Shown in pieces: positions 12,100-24,544 of a stretch of 64,000 nt of DNA (position 1 is its first letter; the number at the start of each line of letters is the position of its first letter). Origin of the DNA: Gonatopus flavifemur (lineage: Eukaryota; Arthropoda; Insecta; Hymenoptera; Dryinidae); NCBI GenBank assembly GCA_018340375.1, contig JAFFJZ010000003.1, forward strand, positions 23,064,001 through 23,128,000, written 5' to 3'. The position numbers and the translations under genes are program-made. Below the pieces are notes generated by a model that saw only the letters and a program-made list of their open reading frames with translations, ran no database searches and had not been told where the DNA came from.

Positions 12100-13640
12100 C
12101 GGATAAATGTCTTCGTCTGCATCTACAATATCCAAATGCGTGTCAAAGATTTGAAGTAGGAAAGGACAAAATAAAACCCAAAATTCACCTTTCGGCAGGA
12201 TAGTGAAGGGTTGCGGGCCAGCTGCTCCTATTTACTCCTCGCCAAGTACGCCCACACTGTAAACAATTTTGATGGGAAATTTCACATACATGTATATGAA
12301 GTGATTAACATATACATGGATAGGAAATTTCTCGTAACTATTGGGGACATTCCTGAAAATTTACAGTATATAAATACAGTATAAATAGGGAAAAATTCAG
12401 AATATTTTTTACAGTCCATGACAGTAATTGATATCCCATAAAGAGACGTTTGATTGATCCGATAATCGAATCGAGATGAACTTTGTTTCCCTTTTTTTAT
12501 TTTCAATGACAATAATTATCGTGTTAATCATCCACACGTTGAACATTGAAAGTTTTGGGATGGAATGTTTCCGAACTTCTCTCGAAGAAGGAGGAAATTG
12601 AACTTGTAATGCATTCATCGAGAGCGATCAATGTACTTTGAAGAGGCTGAGTTGTAATCAACTTTTATCCCCTTGGCACCGCATTGAGTGCCTGTATTGT
12701 TTTCCTGGGAAATGATGAATTAATACAATTCTTCAAACTCGTCGAAAATCGAATAGAAATATCACCTGTTATCTATTATTACAAACTTATGCCAAATTCG
12801 CAAAAGTATTATATATCTTTCTGTGATCGATATTACGGAGTTGGAACAATTTTGTATCAATTCCGTGAAATCATAGATCCCAACAAAATTTTTCGTGATC
12901 ACTTTTTTTATTATGATAAGATTAAAGAAGAAGCGACTACCCTTCATTCGTGCTCGAGGGTTCGAAATGATCTCCATGAAGAAACACGTTTGCGAAGTGT
13001 AAACGCCGTTTAATCAGCTATTATCAGCACCCGTGATCCACAATCACAATTATAAATCCAAGCTTAACGTCCAAAGATCGTATAATAGAATCAGGGGAGA
13101 ACGCGATGAGTAACAAACAAGGATAATATCTACTCAAAAGGATGTCACGTAACGAGAATTGATTGAACGATATCATAATTAATTATCCAAGCTGTCTAAA
13201 GGGTTAGTCCTGAACAAATGATAATCAAAAACCATGTTTCCCTCAAATAAAGATTGTCAAACGCATCGATTCTTCTCATCGAATTTACTCTGCAGCGTCG
13301 TTCACTCATTAACCGTGTAGTAATAGTGATCAGTGACACTTCAATGGCCACTTGTATCGTTGAACGACACAAACTAAAGGAGTCGGGAGTTCGATCGGAG
13401 GAATCGCTCGTTAGTTCCAAATCGAGTTTACCTTCATTTATCAGGATCAGATGTTTATCAAATATAATTCCTGCCGTTACAACTCACTCGTAATTGCTCA
13501 CTCCCAAGTTTTCGAATAGTTCAAATATTTACAATTCCGTTAATTAAATCCTATATTTTTATCGAACCTCGTTTGAGCATGAAAAGAATCAATATAAAAC
13601 AAAATTTCTGTATTGATTGTCCAATAGAGATGTTCGTTTA
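12100..13640. other. No gene recognised
   Basis: The stretch contains overlapping small open frames, the longest 109 codons at 12684-13013, without signal peptide, domain or codon pattern I recognise. I see no TIR pairs or RNA genes. Confidence 0.4.
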
Positions 13641-13641
13641 T

Positions 13642-13909
13642 ACACAGAAAAAGAAGTTATCTCGATCCCACACCCATTGTCTCATATATAACGAGAACAA
13701 TAAATAATATCCGTCTTGTCCCAAATACATTTGCTTTGAACCAAGAGAATATTGTTTCAGTTCCAGAGAAATTTGAAACTTAAATTTGAACCTGAACAAT
13801 GTTTTTTTCGATTCAAAGCAAATGTATTTGAGACAAAACAAATCTTGTTTCCGTTATATATGAGACCTTATAATGGGTGTGGAATCAAGACAACCTTTTT
13901 ATCTGTGTT
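13642..13909. mobile_element. MITE with ACACAGAAAAAGAAGTT ends
   Basis: The left arm runs ACACAGAAAAAG, then TCTCGATCCCACACCCATT. The right arm is AATGGGTGTGGAATCAAGA, then CTTTTTATCTGTGT. Inner arms TACATTTGCTTTGAA and its complement also pair, so the whole 268 bp can fold as one hairpin. It has no coding capacity. Confidence 0.8.
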
Positions 13910-15049
13910 GATATTAATGATCTTCGATTAAAAAATTTTTGATAGAAAAATCCTCGGAAAAATGCATTCATTCGATCGGTAGGTAAAAAATATTTTCCAA
14001 ATGATTCGATTGATGTGGGGAAGCATCGAACTCCCAAGTGAGTTGAAAAATATGAAAATCGAATAAGAAACTGATTTCTCTCTTTTATCAGACGAAGCAC
14101 AATGATGTCGGGGATTACAAAAAATGTGAAGATAAGCGTCTTGAAATAGAATTCAGTTGCTGAATCTTCAATTGTAGCCGCAGTTCACCATCAGAAATAA
14201 ATTCTAATCCAAGCGGCGATGAAATCTGCAGTCTGTTCGCCCTTCGGAAATTGAAATTTTCATTTCAAATACGCTTTCAAAGAAATATTGATGCGCAAAG
14301 AAGAGAAAGTTCTTTTCATCGACTCAAATGTTTCAAAATTGAATTGTGACTTGATATTTTCTTGATTCTGAAGAATCTTTCTACAAAATATATACCGAGA
14401 GAAATATAAGGAGTGGCCACAAAATTATTAGGCTCTTTTTAATGCGATCATACTAGTGGATTGATCATGGTAGTGTAGTGTAGTGATCATAGTACTGTGC
14501 GCGTTGATAGTTCTCATACAACGTTCGGACGACTTACGCTTTGACAAGTATCTCAATGATAAACTTTATGCATAATTTTGAATTCTTACGAACGAATATG
14601 AACAAAATTGGAAAAAGGGAAAAATAAATCAACAGACACGTCACTGATTGATGTAATGTTTTCGATACCTTGAATAAAATTCTCATCGATCATTCAAGGA
14701 ATCCCAATATTTATTCATCCATATCAAAGATCTGAGAAGTGTCATCGTACGATGAAAGCATTGATATTTGGTTTATAACGATTCCCATATCATGAAGGGT
14801 AGGAAGTTATCACGATCATTGGTATTTCAAATTTTTTTAATATTCATAGTAAACAATAATGTTGATTTTCGGCGGATGTATGCTAATGGTAGAAACTTGA
14901 ACTAAAAGTTCACATTGTGAAAACCAGTGATCTCATGTGAATTTTCATTGCAATATCATAGTAAATACAGCCTGTCATAAAGATCATCCAACAAAACATT
15001 CAATCGTATATCACCCGATGGAACCATTTTACATACATTTTCCACATAT
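13910..15049. other. No gene recognised; single transposon-like end at about 14412
   Basis: Mostly AT-rich. The words GGAGTGGCCACAAAATTATT at about 14411 resemble one end of a Tc1/mariner-type element, but no matching opposite end is seen. Confidence 0.35.
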
Positions 15050-15264
15050 ATGTTGTGGAAGTTTGAATCGTTTATAGGAATGAAACGAAGATTTGAATAA
15101 AAAAAATCCGATAAATTATCGTTATCCATCTGCTAGATTTAGCTCCATGGAGCTGGAAACCTCGCTCAAAGAGGCTACTAAAAGATTTTGAGTTTTTAAC
15201 AGTTACATATTGCGTTATTTGATTACTAATTCGTTTCAATAAACGATTCAAACTTCAGCAACAT
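15050..15264. mobile_element. ATGTTGTGGAAGTTTGAATCG MITE, complete copy
   Basis: The left end ATGTTGTGGAAGTTTGAATC is mirrored at the right by GATTCAAACTTCAGCAACAT, giving TIRs of about 38 bases around a 140-base interior. Partial copies occur at 33555-33725 (left end) and 56955-57049 (right end), which supports this as a real repeat family. It is non-coding. Confidence 0.8.
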
Positions 15265-16628
15265 TTGAATATTTTAATTTCCACGTTGAGACATCGCAAC
15301 AAATATTAAATAAAACTGACAAATACGTCACAGTGACAGAAAAACGACCTGGTTGAAACAACTTGCAATCTGTTTTTCCCTTACTCATCCTACGGACATA
15401 TCGAATGACCTGGTATATTAATTTTTACTACAAAATTTTCTCCATGTAAATTAAACGTCAACCCCTCTGACACAATACACGCATTCAAGAATCATGCGAA
15501 AAATACCTCCCTAATATTCAATGTTCAAATTAGTTGATTTGTAGCGAATCCAGCAGCAAACCACATATTCCTGGCAACTCAGTGCTGTGGAGACGAATCA
15601 GTTGCCCGCACGAACATCGCTTGTGACGCAGTGCCAAGAAAGACGGTCACTCATCTGGCAAGTACCGCATTGGATGTATTGAATTTTTTTCTGTATGTTA
15701 TTCACAAATGAGCAAATTAACATGTACAGATTGCTTGATTTGATGAGTATTCGCGTTGCTTCTCGTACTTGATTGCAATTTGAGATTATGTTGAAATTTT
15801 TAACCCTCCTAGCCCCAGCGTCGCAACAATGCGGAAAACAAATTATTGTCTTCAAAAGAGCTCAATACAGATTGATATTTGTCAACCTAATGACAAATGA
15901 TTGGAATGAAGAGGTTATTGCATGAATAAAATTTTCAGATATGTAATATGAACATTCATTGATAAAAAAAAATGAAAACTTTATGTCAAACGGTTCTTTT
16001 GCGTTCGATTTATCAATCCATATTATGAATCTGTACATTCATCAGGTTTTTTTGACAGTGCAAAGAAGAATGTTTGTATGAATTGTTATATTTATACATG
16101 AATTGAAAAATACATATAATTAATAAATATTCATGATCGGGTAAACGTTGGTCTTGTTGAATTACCGTCCGTCGAGTTCAACAATGAATTTGGTACCTAT
16201 CCGATCGTTATTTTACGTCGGACTAATTTTGCACCAGTCGGAGGCAACGATGGTTGGTTGCCTCCTTCAGATCAGTACTGGCCCAATTGTTCAACCGACT
16301 CATGCATCGGCATTGGACTGGAATTTCTACATCGAAGATTACTATTGAAACTGCGATCATGACAGTTCAAAAATTGATCATCACTGGATTTTCTTTTCCG
16401 TTTAGTGGAGTCTGAGCAGCTCCTTGTGAAAACCCATACGATTTCATGCTGTTTGAGTACCTAGCTATCAAATAGCAATAAATGATACATAATTTTCAGA
16501 GAGTGAACAATCAATCTTAACAATCTCATACGATACACCAGGTCAGAAAGGGTCGAGAGAGAATTCAATTCGATTTTTTGAGAATTATTTTGTTGCGCTC
16601 TGCGGTATGTGATCCGGTATAAAGAAAT
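15265..16628. other. No gene recognised
   Basis: Short frames only, including an 85-codon minus-strand frame at 15598-15855. No domain, TIR pair or RNA gene is seen. Confidence 0.4.
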
Positions 16629-16946
16629 AAACACGATAAATTTGAAAAAAAGTCGTGCTCGTAGTTAGCGCCATGAACTGGAGTAAAGTCATCCGTTTGC
16701 GAGCAATGCAGTATATTTGAAGAAGAGCTCTTTCTTTTTTTCAAATTATCTACTTGAATATACCCTCTCCATTATAATACGGGGTCTTGATGGCGATGGA
16801 GCAGGAAAACTCCTCGCACTTACGATGTATTAATTTTCTCCTTGAAAATGACCGGTATCCGGTCAAAACGTTGGAGCTAATCCTTCAATTAGACTCCATT
16901 GCTCGCAAACGAATGACTTTACTCCAGTTTAAAACACGATAAATTT
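16629..16946. mobile_element. Insertion with 15-bp target duplications, inverted ends and hammerhead-like stems
   Basis: The direct repeat AAACACGATAAATTT flanks the insert at 16629-16643 and 16932-16946, a long duplication typical of retrotransposition rather than cut-and-paste transposition. Inside, AACTGGAGTAAAGTCATCCG (16676) and its near-complement at 16895-16929 form inverted ends of about 34 bases. Two stem-loops, GGAGCAGGAAAACTCC at about 16798 and GACCGGTATCCGGTC at about 16849, are followed by CGCAC and AAAACGTTGGAG. These resemble hammerhead stem II plus the GAAAC core, as known from Penelope-like elements and retrozymes. The conserved CUGAUGA boxes are degraded, so activity is not expected. 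Confidence 0.6.
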
Positions 16947-18003
16947 TATTCAAATGTAACGATATAAATAACTTCAGTTGAATGTCCATCATGTACATGA
17001 AAATATCGTAACGTGTGTGAGAACATTCGAAAGATTCAATGGAATTTTATTGTTCTTCGATGGCGCGTATCATTGATCTATACCATGTCTCACGCTATTG
17101 TCTCACGATGTCTGGTCTTGAAAGTGATTCTCTCTTATCGTTCTCTCGTACAATTGAAATCACATCATTTCCAATTACATTCTGGTTCGTGTCTTTGAAT
17201 GAATGAAATGGTCTTTTTTTGTTCCTTATGTATCTAAGTTATCGTCGATATCCTTAATTTTTCGACCCATACAATCTTTCGTATATATAATTACAGCCTT
17301 GAAATAACAAAGACCCTACAACAAGCATTCCTCCACCCCTTCAAGAATTATTCTCTTCGTGATCAAAATGTTTCCACACAAACTTTTCCTGCGAAGAAGA
17401 AAATCCCATTGAACTCGATCTGTGCGTAGTAAAAACCATGATTCGAGGTATATTAATTAAATTTACAAACCCATCACGAATTCCTTTAATCAACTTTTCT
17501 CAAGTAATTAAAATTTCATTTGTTGTCATTCCGTTAGCTCCTTGGGAGGGAGAGGGGGCTCTACGTTGCCGAAATTCAAATCGATCACAGTGCGGAGGGT
17601 ACAACGAATGAACGTCAATCACTGCCTCCAAGTTGAAATCTTCTCCTGCGGGAAGGATCGATCTATCAAGACGCGGAGCATAGTTCGTCCAAAGTTTTCG
17701 TATTTCAATACGAAATAATTAACTGTTCGAATTCTCTTTTGATATATATATATATATATATATATCCTTTTTTTAGCTCTTTCGATGAACTTGGGGATTG
17801 AGAAATGAGGGGTGCTGAAAATATTTTCAACAATTTCATCCGACCAGACGATCCAACGTGACGATTTTCGACAATTTTTGATTTTCAAATTACATTCAGG
17901 ATCATGAGAATGTGTATTCGCAATTTTGAATGTACGATTAAGAACTTATGAGATGTTGAAATCATGCATGCTTGTTTTCATATTATTTTCATCACACCTT
18001 GTA
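16947..18003. other. No gene recognised
   Basis: AT-rich DNA with short frames, and an (AT)n tract at 17742-17765. I see no TIR pairs. Confidence 0.4.
17742..17765. repeat. (AT)n microsatellite
   Basis: An uninterrupted run of about 12 AT units. Confidence 0.95.
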
Positions 18004-19194
18004 CCCATATAGAAATTTACAATTGGCGCTAGCATGGTGCAACGTAGATAAAGTACGGTCAAGGCTTGACAACCAAGCATGGCGCAAACCTGGAATGATA
18101 ACATCATTTTATGATTTACCTACATGTTTTTCCAATGAAGTCCCATCATCGATGAAACAACGGCAATGAAATATAGCATCGTTGGCAAACAATTGGAAAT
18201 TTAAAAGTAAAACATATTTAACCCAGAAATATATAAAAAGTATGCGCATTTCGCAACTTCTGTTTTCCCCTAATTTGTTTGTGAAGAACTCGGCGTCTTT
18301 TGTTGGTAAATTTCGCCATGAGAAGTAGACACAATGTAGCTCAGCGGTAAGAGCCCTCTAATGTGACTCATAGTAAAGAGCGTTTGACTAGCTGTTCTTC
18401 CAAAGACTTCGTATACGCATTTCGCCACTCGCGAGAAACACTTGATTAGTAACGTGGCGAAAATATTATATAGGTTGCCAATATTGAGCCATCCCATATA
18501 AAAATCTTCAGGCTCCGCCAATGCTGACGACGGAATATATTTAGACGCAAGGCTGCCAGTCAAAGCTGGGCAATCTATGTAGGGACAAGGATGGTTGACA
18601 ACGGTCTAAACATTGTACCAATATGGGAAGTCATAAATCGACTTCGTTGATCCATCATTGATCATTGGCTGCGCCACGCTTGGCCCATCCTTCAACCAAT
18701 ATTGCTTGAAGGAAAAAGCATGCTTTCAACAGAGGCTCTCTAGGGCTTGGCGGGACACTGCTCCAAGCATCAGGCAACTCTGAATGACAATGGATTCTCA
18801 TGTTGCACCAAGCATGGGTCGTAGCTTGGTCCAGCTTGGGCAATAGCTTGGCTCAGCTTGGGCGATGGCCTCGCTCAGTTTAGGCGTTCGCTTGACTCGA
18901 CTTGAGTAATAGCTTGGCTAAGAGTGAAACTTCCTTCTCAAACAGCAAATTACAATGACTCTCACCAGAGTGATGCTTGTTTCCTGCGAGTGGCGAACCA
19001 AGCATTCAATCAATATATAAGTCTCCTTTGAAGATTCCATGACAGAAATAATTCTTCATCTGTTTCCAGACCCGCCTACTTCTACGCCAGGACCACCGGA
19101 TTTACGTCATTCATCAGTTTAAACTAATCAGAAAAATTACATGTCGAAATTCTCCGACATTCATTTCGTTCAATCGAAATGATAGAATGGATTT
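18004..19194. mobile_element. Family B mosaic, first part
   Basis: A family B end, CCCATATAGAAATTTACAATT, opens at 18004. Another end in the plus sense opens at 18495 (CCCATATAAAAATCTTCAGG, followed by CCGCCAATGCTGACGACGG). From 18830 to 18920 the motif AGCTTGGNNCAGCTTGGGC is repeated in near-tandem. No coding capacity is seen. At least two diverged elements appear nested or truncated into one another. Confidence 0.55.
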
Positions 19195-19214
19195 TTTATT
19201 TTATTTTCAATTAC

Positions 19215-19500
19215 AATAAAGAATGAAAGTGACCATTGGCATGAGATGGGCGCAACCCTGCCGCAAGATTGCTACAGCGTTGGCTCATCCTTGGCGAACA
19301 AATTTTTGTATGGTCTGCCATTGACGGCATATGCTATCACAACCCTGTTTCCAGTGTTGGGTCTTGATTGTGGAAACAAATGGGCTGAGGCTGAAATGAT
19401 GTTATCATTTCAGAGTTGCGCCATGCCTGGTAGCCTAGGCTCGGCCCATCTTGGTGAGCCTTGCGGCAACCTAGCGCCCATGGTCAATTTTTACCTGGGA
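19215..19500. mobile_element. Family B short palindromic copy
   Basis: The right end, read on the minus strand, starts CCCAGGTAAAAATTGACCAT, matching the left end of the copy at 7979. The left half carries the mirrored AAGTGACCATTGGCATGAGA. Both arms of about 80 bases share GGCGCAACCCTGCCGCAAG-type words in opposite orientation. It is a 286-bp hairpin-forming derivative whose apparent 89-codon frame is a by-product. Confidence 0.65.
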
Positions 19501-20457
19501 TGCTATTACCAATGATCGGCGCTACATTGAGAGCTGATTTCTACCGAAATATTGAACCACATTTCAAATGATCCTGGCATTGAGTGGAATCTATCGTTCA
19601 GTCAATGTTGGGCCAAGGATAAGCCGAGCTTGGTGCAATTGTGCCACAATAATAGGCTGACAAACGAAATCCGTCGAACACCGACATCGGTACAACATTT
19701 TATTTATTGTTAATCAACATTGAAGATTTACAGATTGCCAAGCCTTGTTTGTCAACATTGGGCCAAGCTTTATTTCATTGTCAGCATTGGCGAAGCCCAA
19801 AAATGTTTGTATGGGTAGTTATGTGAAGTACAAGCGGGGCTATCTGGGTGGATGACCTCAATGTAATCGGTAATTGCAAAACCCCGATCCAACTGATAGA
19901 AACTCGACGGGGTCGGGTACCCGCACAACCCTAGTAAAAAATCATTAGTGGCACAAGGTTGACCCACTTCCCAGATAACACAACAGTGCAAGGTGAGTTT
20001 ATGATGAATAACTTCAGGACTATGAGAATTCATGAAGAGTTCTTTATGAATGTATCAGGCCCTGCTGTGCTGTTGGAGTCTTGACAAACATTGGCAGAGC
20101 CTTGGTAGAGAGCTTGACTAAGACCTGGGATGATAACATCGTATCAACAAGCTTCAATTCTAACGCCTGCGGCAACGGTGGTGACAGATTTCGAACGCTG
20201 ATGTAAGGTTGATTTAATGATTCTGCGATATTGGCTGATACGGAACTTTCGCTATGAAAACATCAGTAGTTCAAGCCTTGATCACTGTTGTTTTGAGACA
20301 ATTTATCTTTGTACTCTCAACGTAGGCACGATAATATTAACTTTATTGTCGATCAACGTGAGCTGAATATAAATTTCCCACGCTTGGCTTCCATGCTTAG
20401 CCCAAGTCATTGCCTATCATCAGCATTGGGGAAATCACTGAATTTTGGCGTGGATAG
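19501..20457. mobile_element. Family B mosaic, second part
   Basis: A family B right end (TCAGCATTGGCGAAGCCC followed by TGTTTGTATGGG) closes at about 19816. Another stretch runs from about 20060 to 20457, ending in a weaker version (CAGCATTGGGGAAATCAC, GGCGTGGA). The interior repeats words such as TTGGGCCAAG and CATTGGCNNAGCC. It is non-coding and highly diverged. Confidence 0.5.
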
Positions 20458-20827
20458 TTGAAAATCAAATTTGAATAATAAATCCTATAACCGATTCTAT
20501 GTGATTTTTTGTTCAAGATTCCTTTTTTTCTTTGTTCATGAAATCTAGGACTCTCCGTACACATAAATCGTCATCGGACTTCAATTCGCAGGATTTGAAG
20601 TAACCATGATCATATTCTTTCTTTCCCTCGGATTGTGATGAAAGTAAGTCTTTCCTTTTATACCGCGTGAGTAGATAGTCGAATGTAATTCCGACACCAG
20701 ATTGACGGAATAAAAAAAATCTCATTACGTGCGGTGATATAAAAACTACGGGAACTACAGCTACGCCGTATTGGGAATTGAATAGCAGGCTACGCCTTGA
20801 AATTACGCCAAGAAAACTGACGTATGC

Positions 20828-21504
20828 ACAGAGAAAAATGCAGGTCGAAAATATAGTAATTTTTCACAAAAATTTGAAAATATCTCTCAAAATCTGAGAG
20901 TATCTCTTGAATGTATGATAAAGAAATTTTATTTGAAAACAATGAAAAATTATCAATACTTGACAAAAAATAAGGAATAAGGTGAAAGGCCCCATTAATG
21001 AACACCTTAACCCCCATTAGTGAACAATCGTTTATCTATTATATCTTTTCTATGGCATATTATTCTGAATTTATTTACATAACAGCGGTTGATTTAGTAT
21101 CCAGTCAGTCATGCTTGGATGAAATTAAAGCACTAAATGAAAATTACTATGAATCAAAAACCAAAACGTTCATTAAAGGGGTCGCGTTCATAAATGGGGT
21201 CATCTACCTTAATAAGAATTTTCCAAATGTCGCGCATGCAATTTTACAAAGTGATTGGTGAAAAATTTTGAAATTTTGTTATCCACTGTATGAAATTTTA
21301 TGTGTGACTTTCGGGAAATTCATATTATTATCTATTATTTATTGAGTATTGATAATTTTTTATTGTTTTTCAAATAAAATTCAACAGAAATGTGAACTGT
21401 CTTATTTTCATTATACACTTAACAAATACTCTCAGATTTGAAGAAATATTCTCAAATTCTTATCAAAGATTACTATATTTTCGACCTGCATTCTTCTCGG
21501 TCTG
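20828..21504. mobile_element. TIR element with GAGAAAAATGCAGGTCGA ends, interrupted by a nested MITE
   Basis: The left arm CAGAGAAAAATGCAGGTCGA continues through ATATAGTAAT. The right arm is ATTACTATATTTTCGACCTG followed by CATTCTTCTCGGTCTG. Inner words TCTGAGAGTATCT and ATACTCTCAGA also pair, giving arms of about 80 bases. The centre is occupied by the younger insertion at 20977-21212. There is no transposase. Confidence 0.75.
20977..21212. mobile_element. Nested MITE with AAGGTGAAAGGCCCCATTAA ends
   Basis: The left end AAGGTGAAAGGCCCCATTAA is mirrored at the right by ATAAATGGGGTCATCTACCTT, both followed inward by versions of GTTCATTAATGGGG. The 236-bp insert sits inside the element at 20828-21504. 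An 87-codon frame beginning at 20998 runs from this MITE into its host element and is probably not a gene. Confidence 0.65.
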
Positions 21505-22799
21505 CTGTCCACCGCGGGATACATAATTTTTATTCATCGTTCATGCATTGGGAAAAGATGTACTTTTTTCTTCAAATTCAATGCAGATCCACTGGCGTTC
21601 GAATCAATTCCCCAACGTTTGAATTCATCATTAGCGTTCAAAAAGTAAACAACGTGAAAACATTAAACGGTTCGTAATATCCGACACATTTACAAAGGAT
21701 TATATGAAATTACTCAATTCCATCGCTAACGTGTAAACAAACGAGAAATATCCCAATATCGATCAAATTTCAAGATGGCGTTTTCAAATGAAAAACTTTC
21801 CACCTGGAAAAGACTTTAATAGGGAAATCGGAGCACCTCATTACACGGCTCAGTTTTCATAAAACCAATAACTTCGTAGAAGTGTTCATAGTTGGAACAC
21901 GATTTTCGTGTTACGATAACAATATTTGTTTGATGATATGGAGTTTCATTAACCGCGGTGCAAAACTCGAAAAGAGTTTCTCAAACGAGATGCACATGTT
22001 CTTTCGCAGTTACATCGATAATAATGTGTTTCACGTGTATTTTCAGAGTTACTTATTCCTTTCGTTTTGTAATTGAATAATTCATGACCAGGAAGGATTT
22101 CGCATTTGCACGCCGTATGCTTCGTTCTTTTTTGGGAATAAAAACGAAAACTCCTTGAAAAATACAAACGGAAACAAAAATCGATAATCGGACCGATTGC
22201 ATACGTTTGAAAGAAGAGTATATTTTATCTAACATCCTTCCGTCGGTTCTCAATGTCATCGGGAAAAAACTTCGTTACAGAAGAGGATAAATAGTAGAAC
22301 GTCTGTTGAAAAAGTTAGCGAAGAAATCTAATTCTAATTGTACGTTGAACTCGATGCAATAACGTAAAAATCAAAATGCCTTACGTTATGCGAAGAATTA
22401 AATCGTGATAAGAGTTACACGAAAAGGGAGTTGAATACATATTCCGCTGGTATAATTTCTAAATTAACGGGAAAATTATTCAATTCGAATTGTCAGCAGT
22501 GCAAATCGAATAGCGGTGTTACTGTGTAATGTGGTACGAGAGTTTTTCATCTGAATTTATCAAAGGGCATCTCTTATTTTATAACTATTTTCTCAATTTT
22601 GCGAGAATTCTAAATGAAATATTTCGGGAAACGTTGAGTAATGTGTGATATTCAAATGAAGGTAGTTGTAATGTTGGATGTAATTATACTGTATAAACTC
22701 TGAAATACGGAATAATAGAATTGTTGTCTTTGTTTATTAACAGCATCGGAGGTAAGAAAAATCTGTAACTCTCATGGTGTATATACAAATAGCCCTGTG
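21505..22799. other. No gene recognised
   Basis: AT-rich DNA with short frames on both strands. Nothing resembling a domain, RNA gene or TIR pair. Confidence 0.4.
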
Positions 22800-23433
22800 C
22801 GGTGAAATGTGTATGTAGACCAATGACCCAATTTCGTACCAAGCTTGGCACAAGACCTGCCGAGGCTTGTGATGAAGAATTCCACCAAATTTGACCTAGG
22901 CTTGGAAATGATAAGATTAGGCCAAGTTTGGGCCTAACTGAAAAAATCATGTACAATGTTCATAAAAGTCAGTTGATTCTGTAGTTTCATCATATTCAAC
23001 AGTGGTTACATTCGGTGCCATACTAAAATCGGGTCAAACTCCTTCCTTGCTTGGGCCAGCTATAATGAGCTTGGGCCAAACTGAGGCCAATCGTCATATA
23101 CAAGTCTTCATCCATCACAAATTCTAAATTCCACACCGCCTATTAGCATCTTTTGTATGCTTGAGCATGGAATCACTGCCTCTTGTGTACAGTTTTGGCA
23201 CAATTTTTCATCATCAACGCCTGTTTTTACGCCTTTCTCAATTCTGCGCTAATGCAATGATCAATTTTGAAATATTATAAATTTATCATGACCAGCTGAT
23301 TATTTTAAGAAAATCGGGCAATTATGGGACAATACTGACTCAATGTTTTTGTACCAGGGTTTGTTCCTGTTACATGTGCCAATCCTGGGACCAGCTTTGG
23401 GTGTTTTTCAGTCTTGTCAATACGTGCATGGGT
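22800..23433. mobile_element. Family A repeat copy 1 (plus orientation, diverged)
   Basis: It shares with the copies at 28131 and 38517 the left-end stretch GACCAATGACCC followed by GCACAAGACCTGCCGAGGCT, and the right-end stretch TTCAGTCTTGTCAATACGTG, GCATGGGT. The interior has repeated GGCCAAGCTTGG-type words. It is non-coding and more diverged and shorter than the other copies. Confidence 0.7.
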
Positions 23434-24539
23434 GTTTTTTTTCTCATACCGGGATACTCAGTTGCGAACTTTTTAAGCAATCATCCAGGGCCCGGTTCAA
23501 TCGATCAGACCGGGACACTAATTTGAGTCGATTGAACTGGTCCCCAATTTCCGGTATTTAACAAATTGTAATTGAAGGGGAGAGTTCCGGTTTTTGCACC
23601 GAGAACCGAACAATGGATCAGTTATTTCTGAAACTGGTGACCGGTTCAAAGTTTACATAACCAAATGGGCTCCAATATCACTTATATATCAAGAAAAAAG
23701 ATAAGGATTCGAAATTTGATTCTCAACATGTGAACTGTATGGTGCTTTCCTCAAAGCGAAGACATTGAAAAAATTACTCATCGGTTGGAATTGAAAAGAA
23801 ACCTATTCATCTGCAGCTAGGAAAATATGAATGCCTGTATAGTTTGGAACCAGTGGCATTTTGTCTGTTCCGTTACCGTAAGAGGTCCCATTCACAAAAA
23901 TAATAAAATTTTTCATGTTACAGAATGAGAAGCATTTTTAAGATATTCTCCATTATTGATTCCAAACATGACTCTTGGATATACTTGAAAAAAGAGTATA
24001 CTCTATAAAGGAGACGTATTTCATACAAGTGCTTCTATGTAAATATTGAAAAAATCCCAATGAGGAATATCACGTAAAGGTTATACATAACAAACTACCA
24101 TTACACTTTGTTGCGATATGGAACTCAGCAATGAGTTGTAATTTATCATTTTTCTCCAGTGTAAAATCGAGTGATTTGAATATTCATGAATTTTACCTTT
24201 ATTGTGTGCCCTGGAGGTGATCACGTAACTTACGAAGGAGACGTGATGTTTTGAATTCAACTCCTGTAATGAAACAAAAAACAAAGTAATCTATTATTCT
24301 ATGCATCATGTACAATCGGATGATTAGGATTATGGTATACCATGGCGAGAAGATACGCTATTTAAACCGCAGGTTTCAATATTTCCTCTCTGGATTCGAC
24401 AATGTTGCTGTTATAGTCCATGAACCATCGCCATCCACTCATGGAAAATTGGAATGGAAAAAACATTATTCATCTTTGAAAGTACGATATAAAGTTCAGC
24501 CATCTTCCACCAGTTTCACCTTGCCAATTCCCCCCCTGG
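23434..24539. other. No gene recognised; possible degraded repeat at 23490-23650
   Basis: Around 23490-23650 there are recurring GACCGGGAC, GGTCCCCA and GTGACCGGTTC words, which may be another motif-rich repeat, but no ends can be paired. The rest is AT-rich with short frames. Confidence 0.35.
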
Positions 24540-24544
24540 TGAAA

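Noticed and set aside
14411..14436. GGAGTGGCCACAAAATTATT resembling a Tc1-type end
   Set aside because: I found no opposite TIR or transposase remnant, so it stays an isolated resemblance.
18330..18400. tRNA-like A box TAGCTCAGCGGTAAGAG
   Set aside because: No B box follows at a suitable distance and no cloverleaf can be drawn. A single A box is too little to call an RNA gene.
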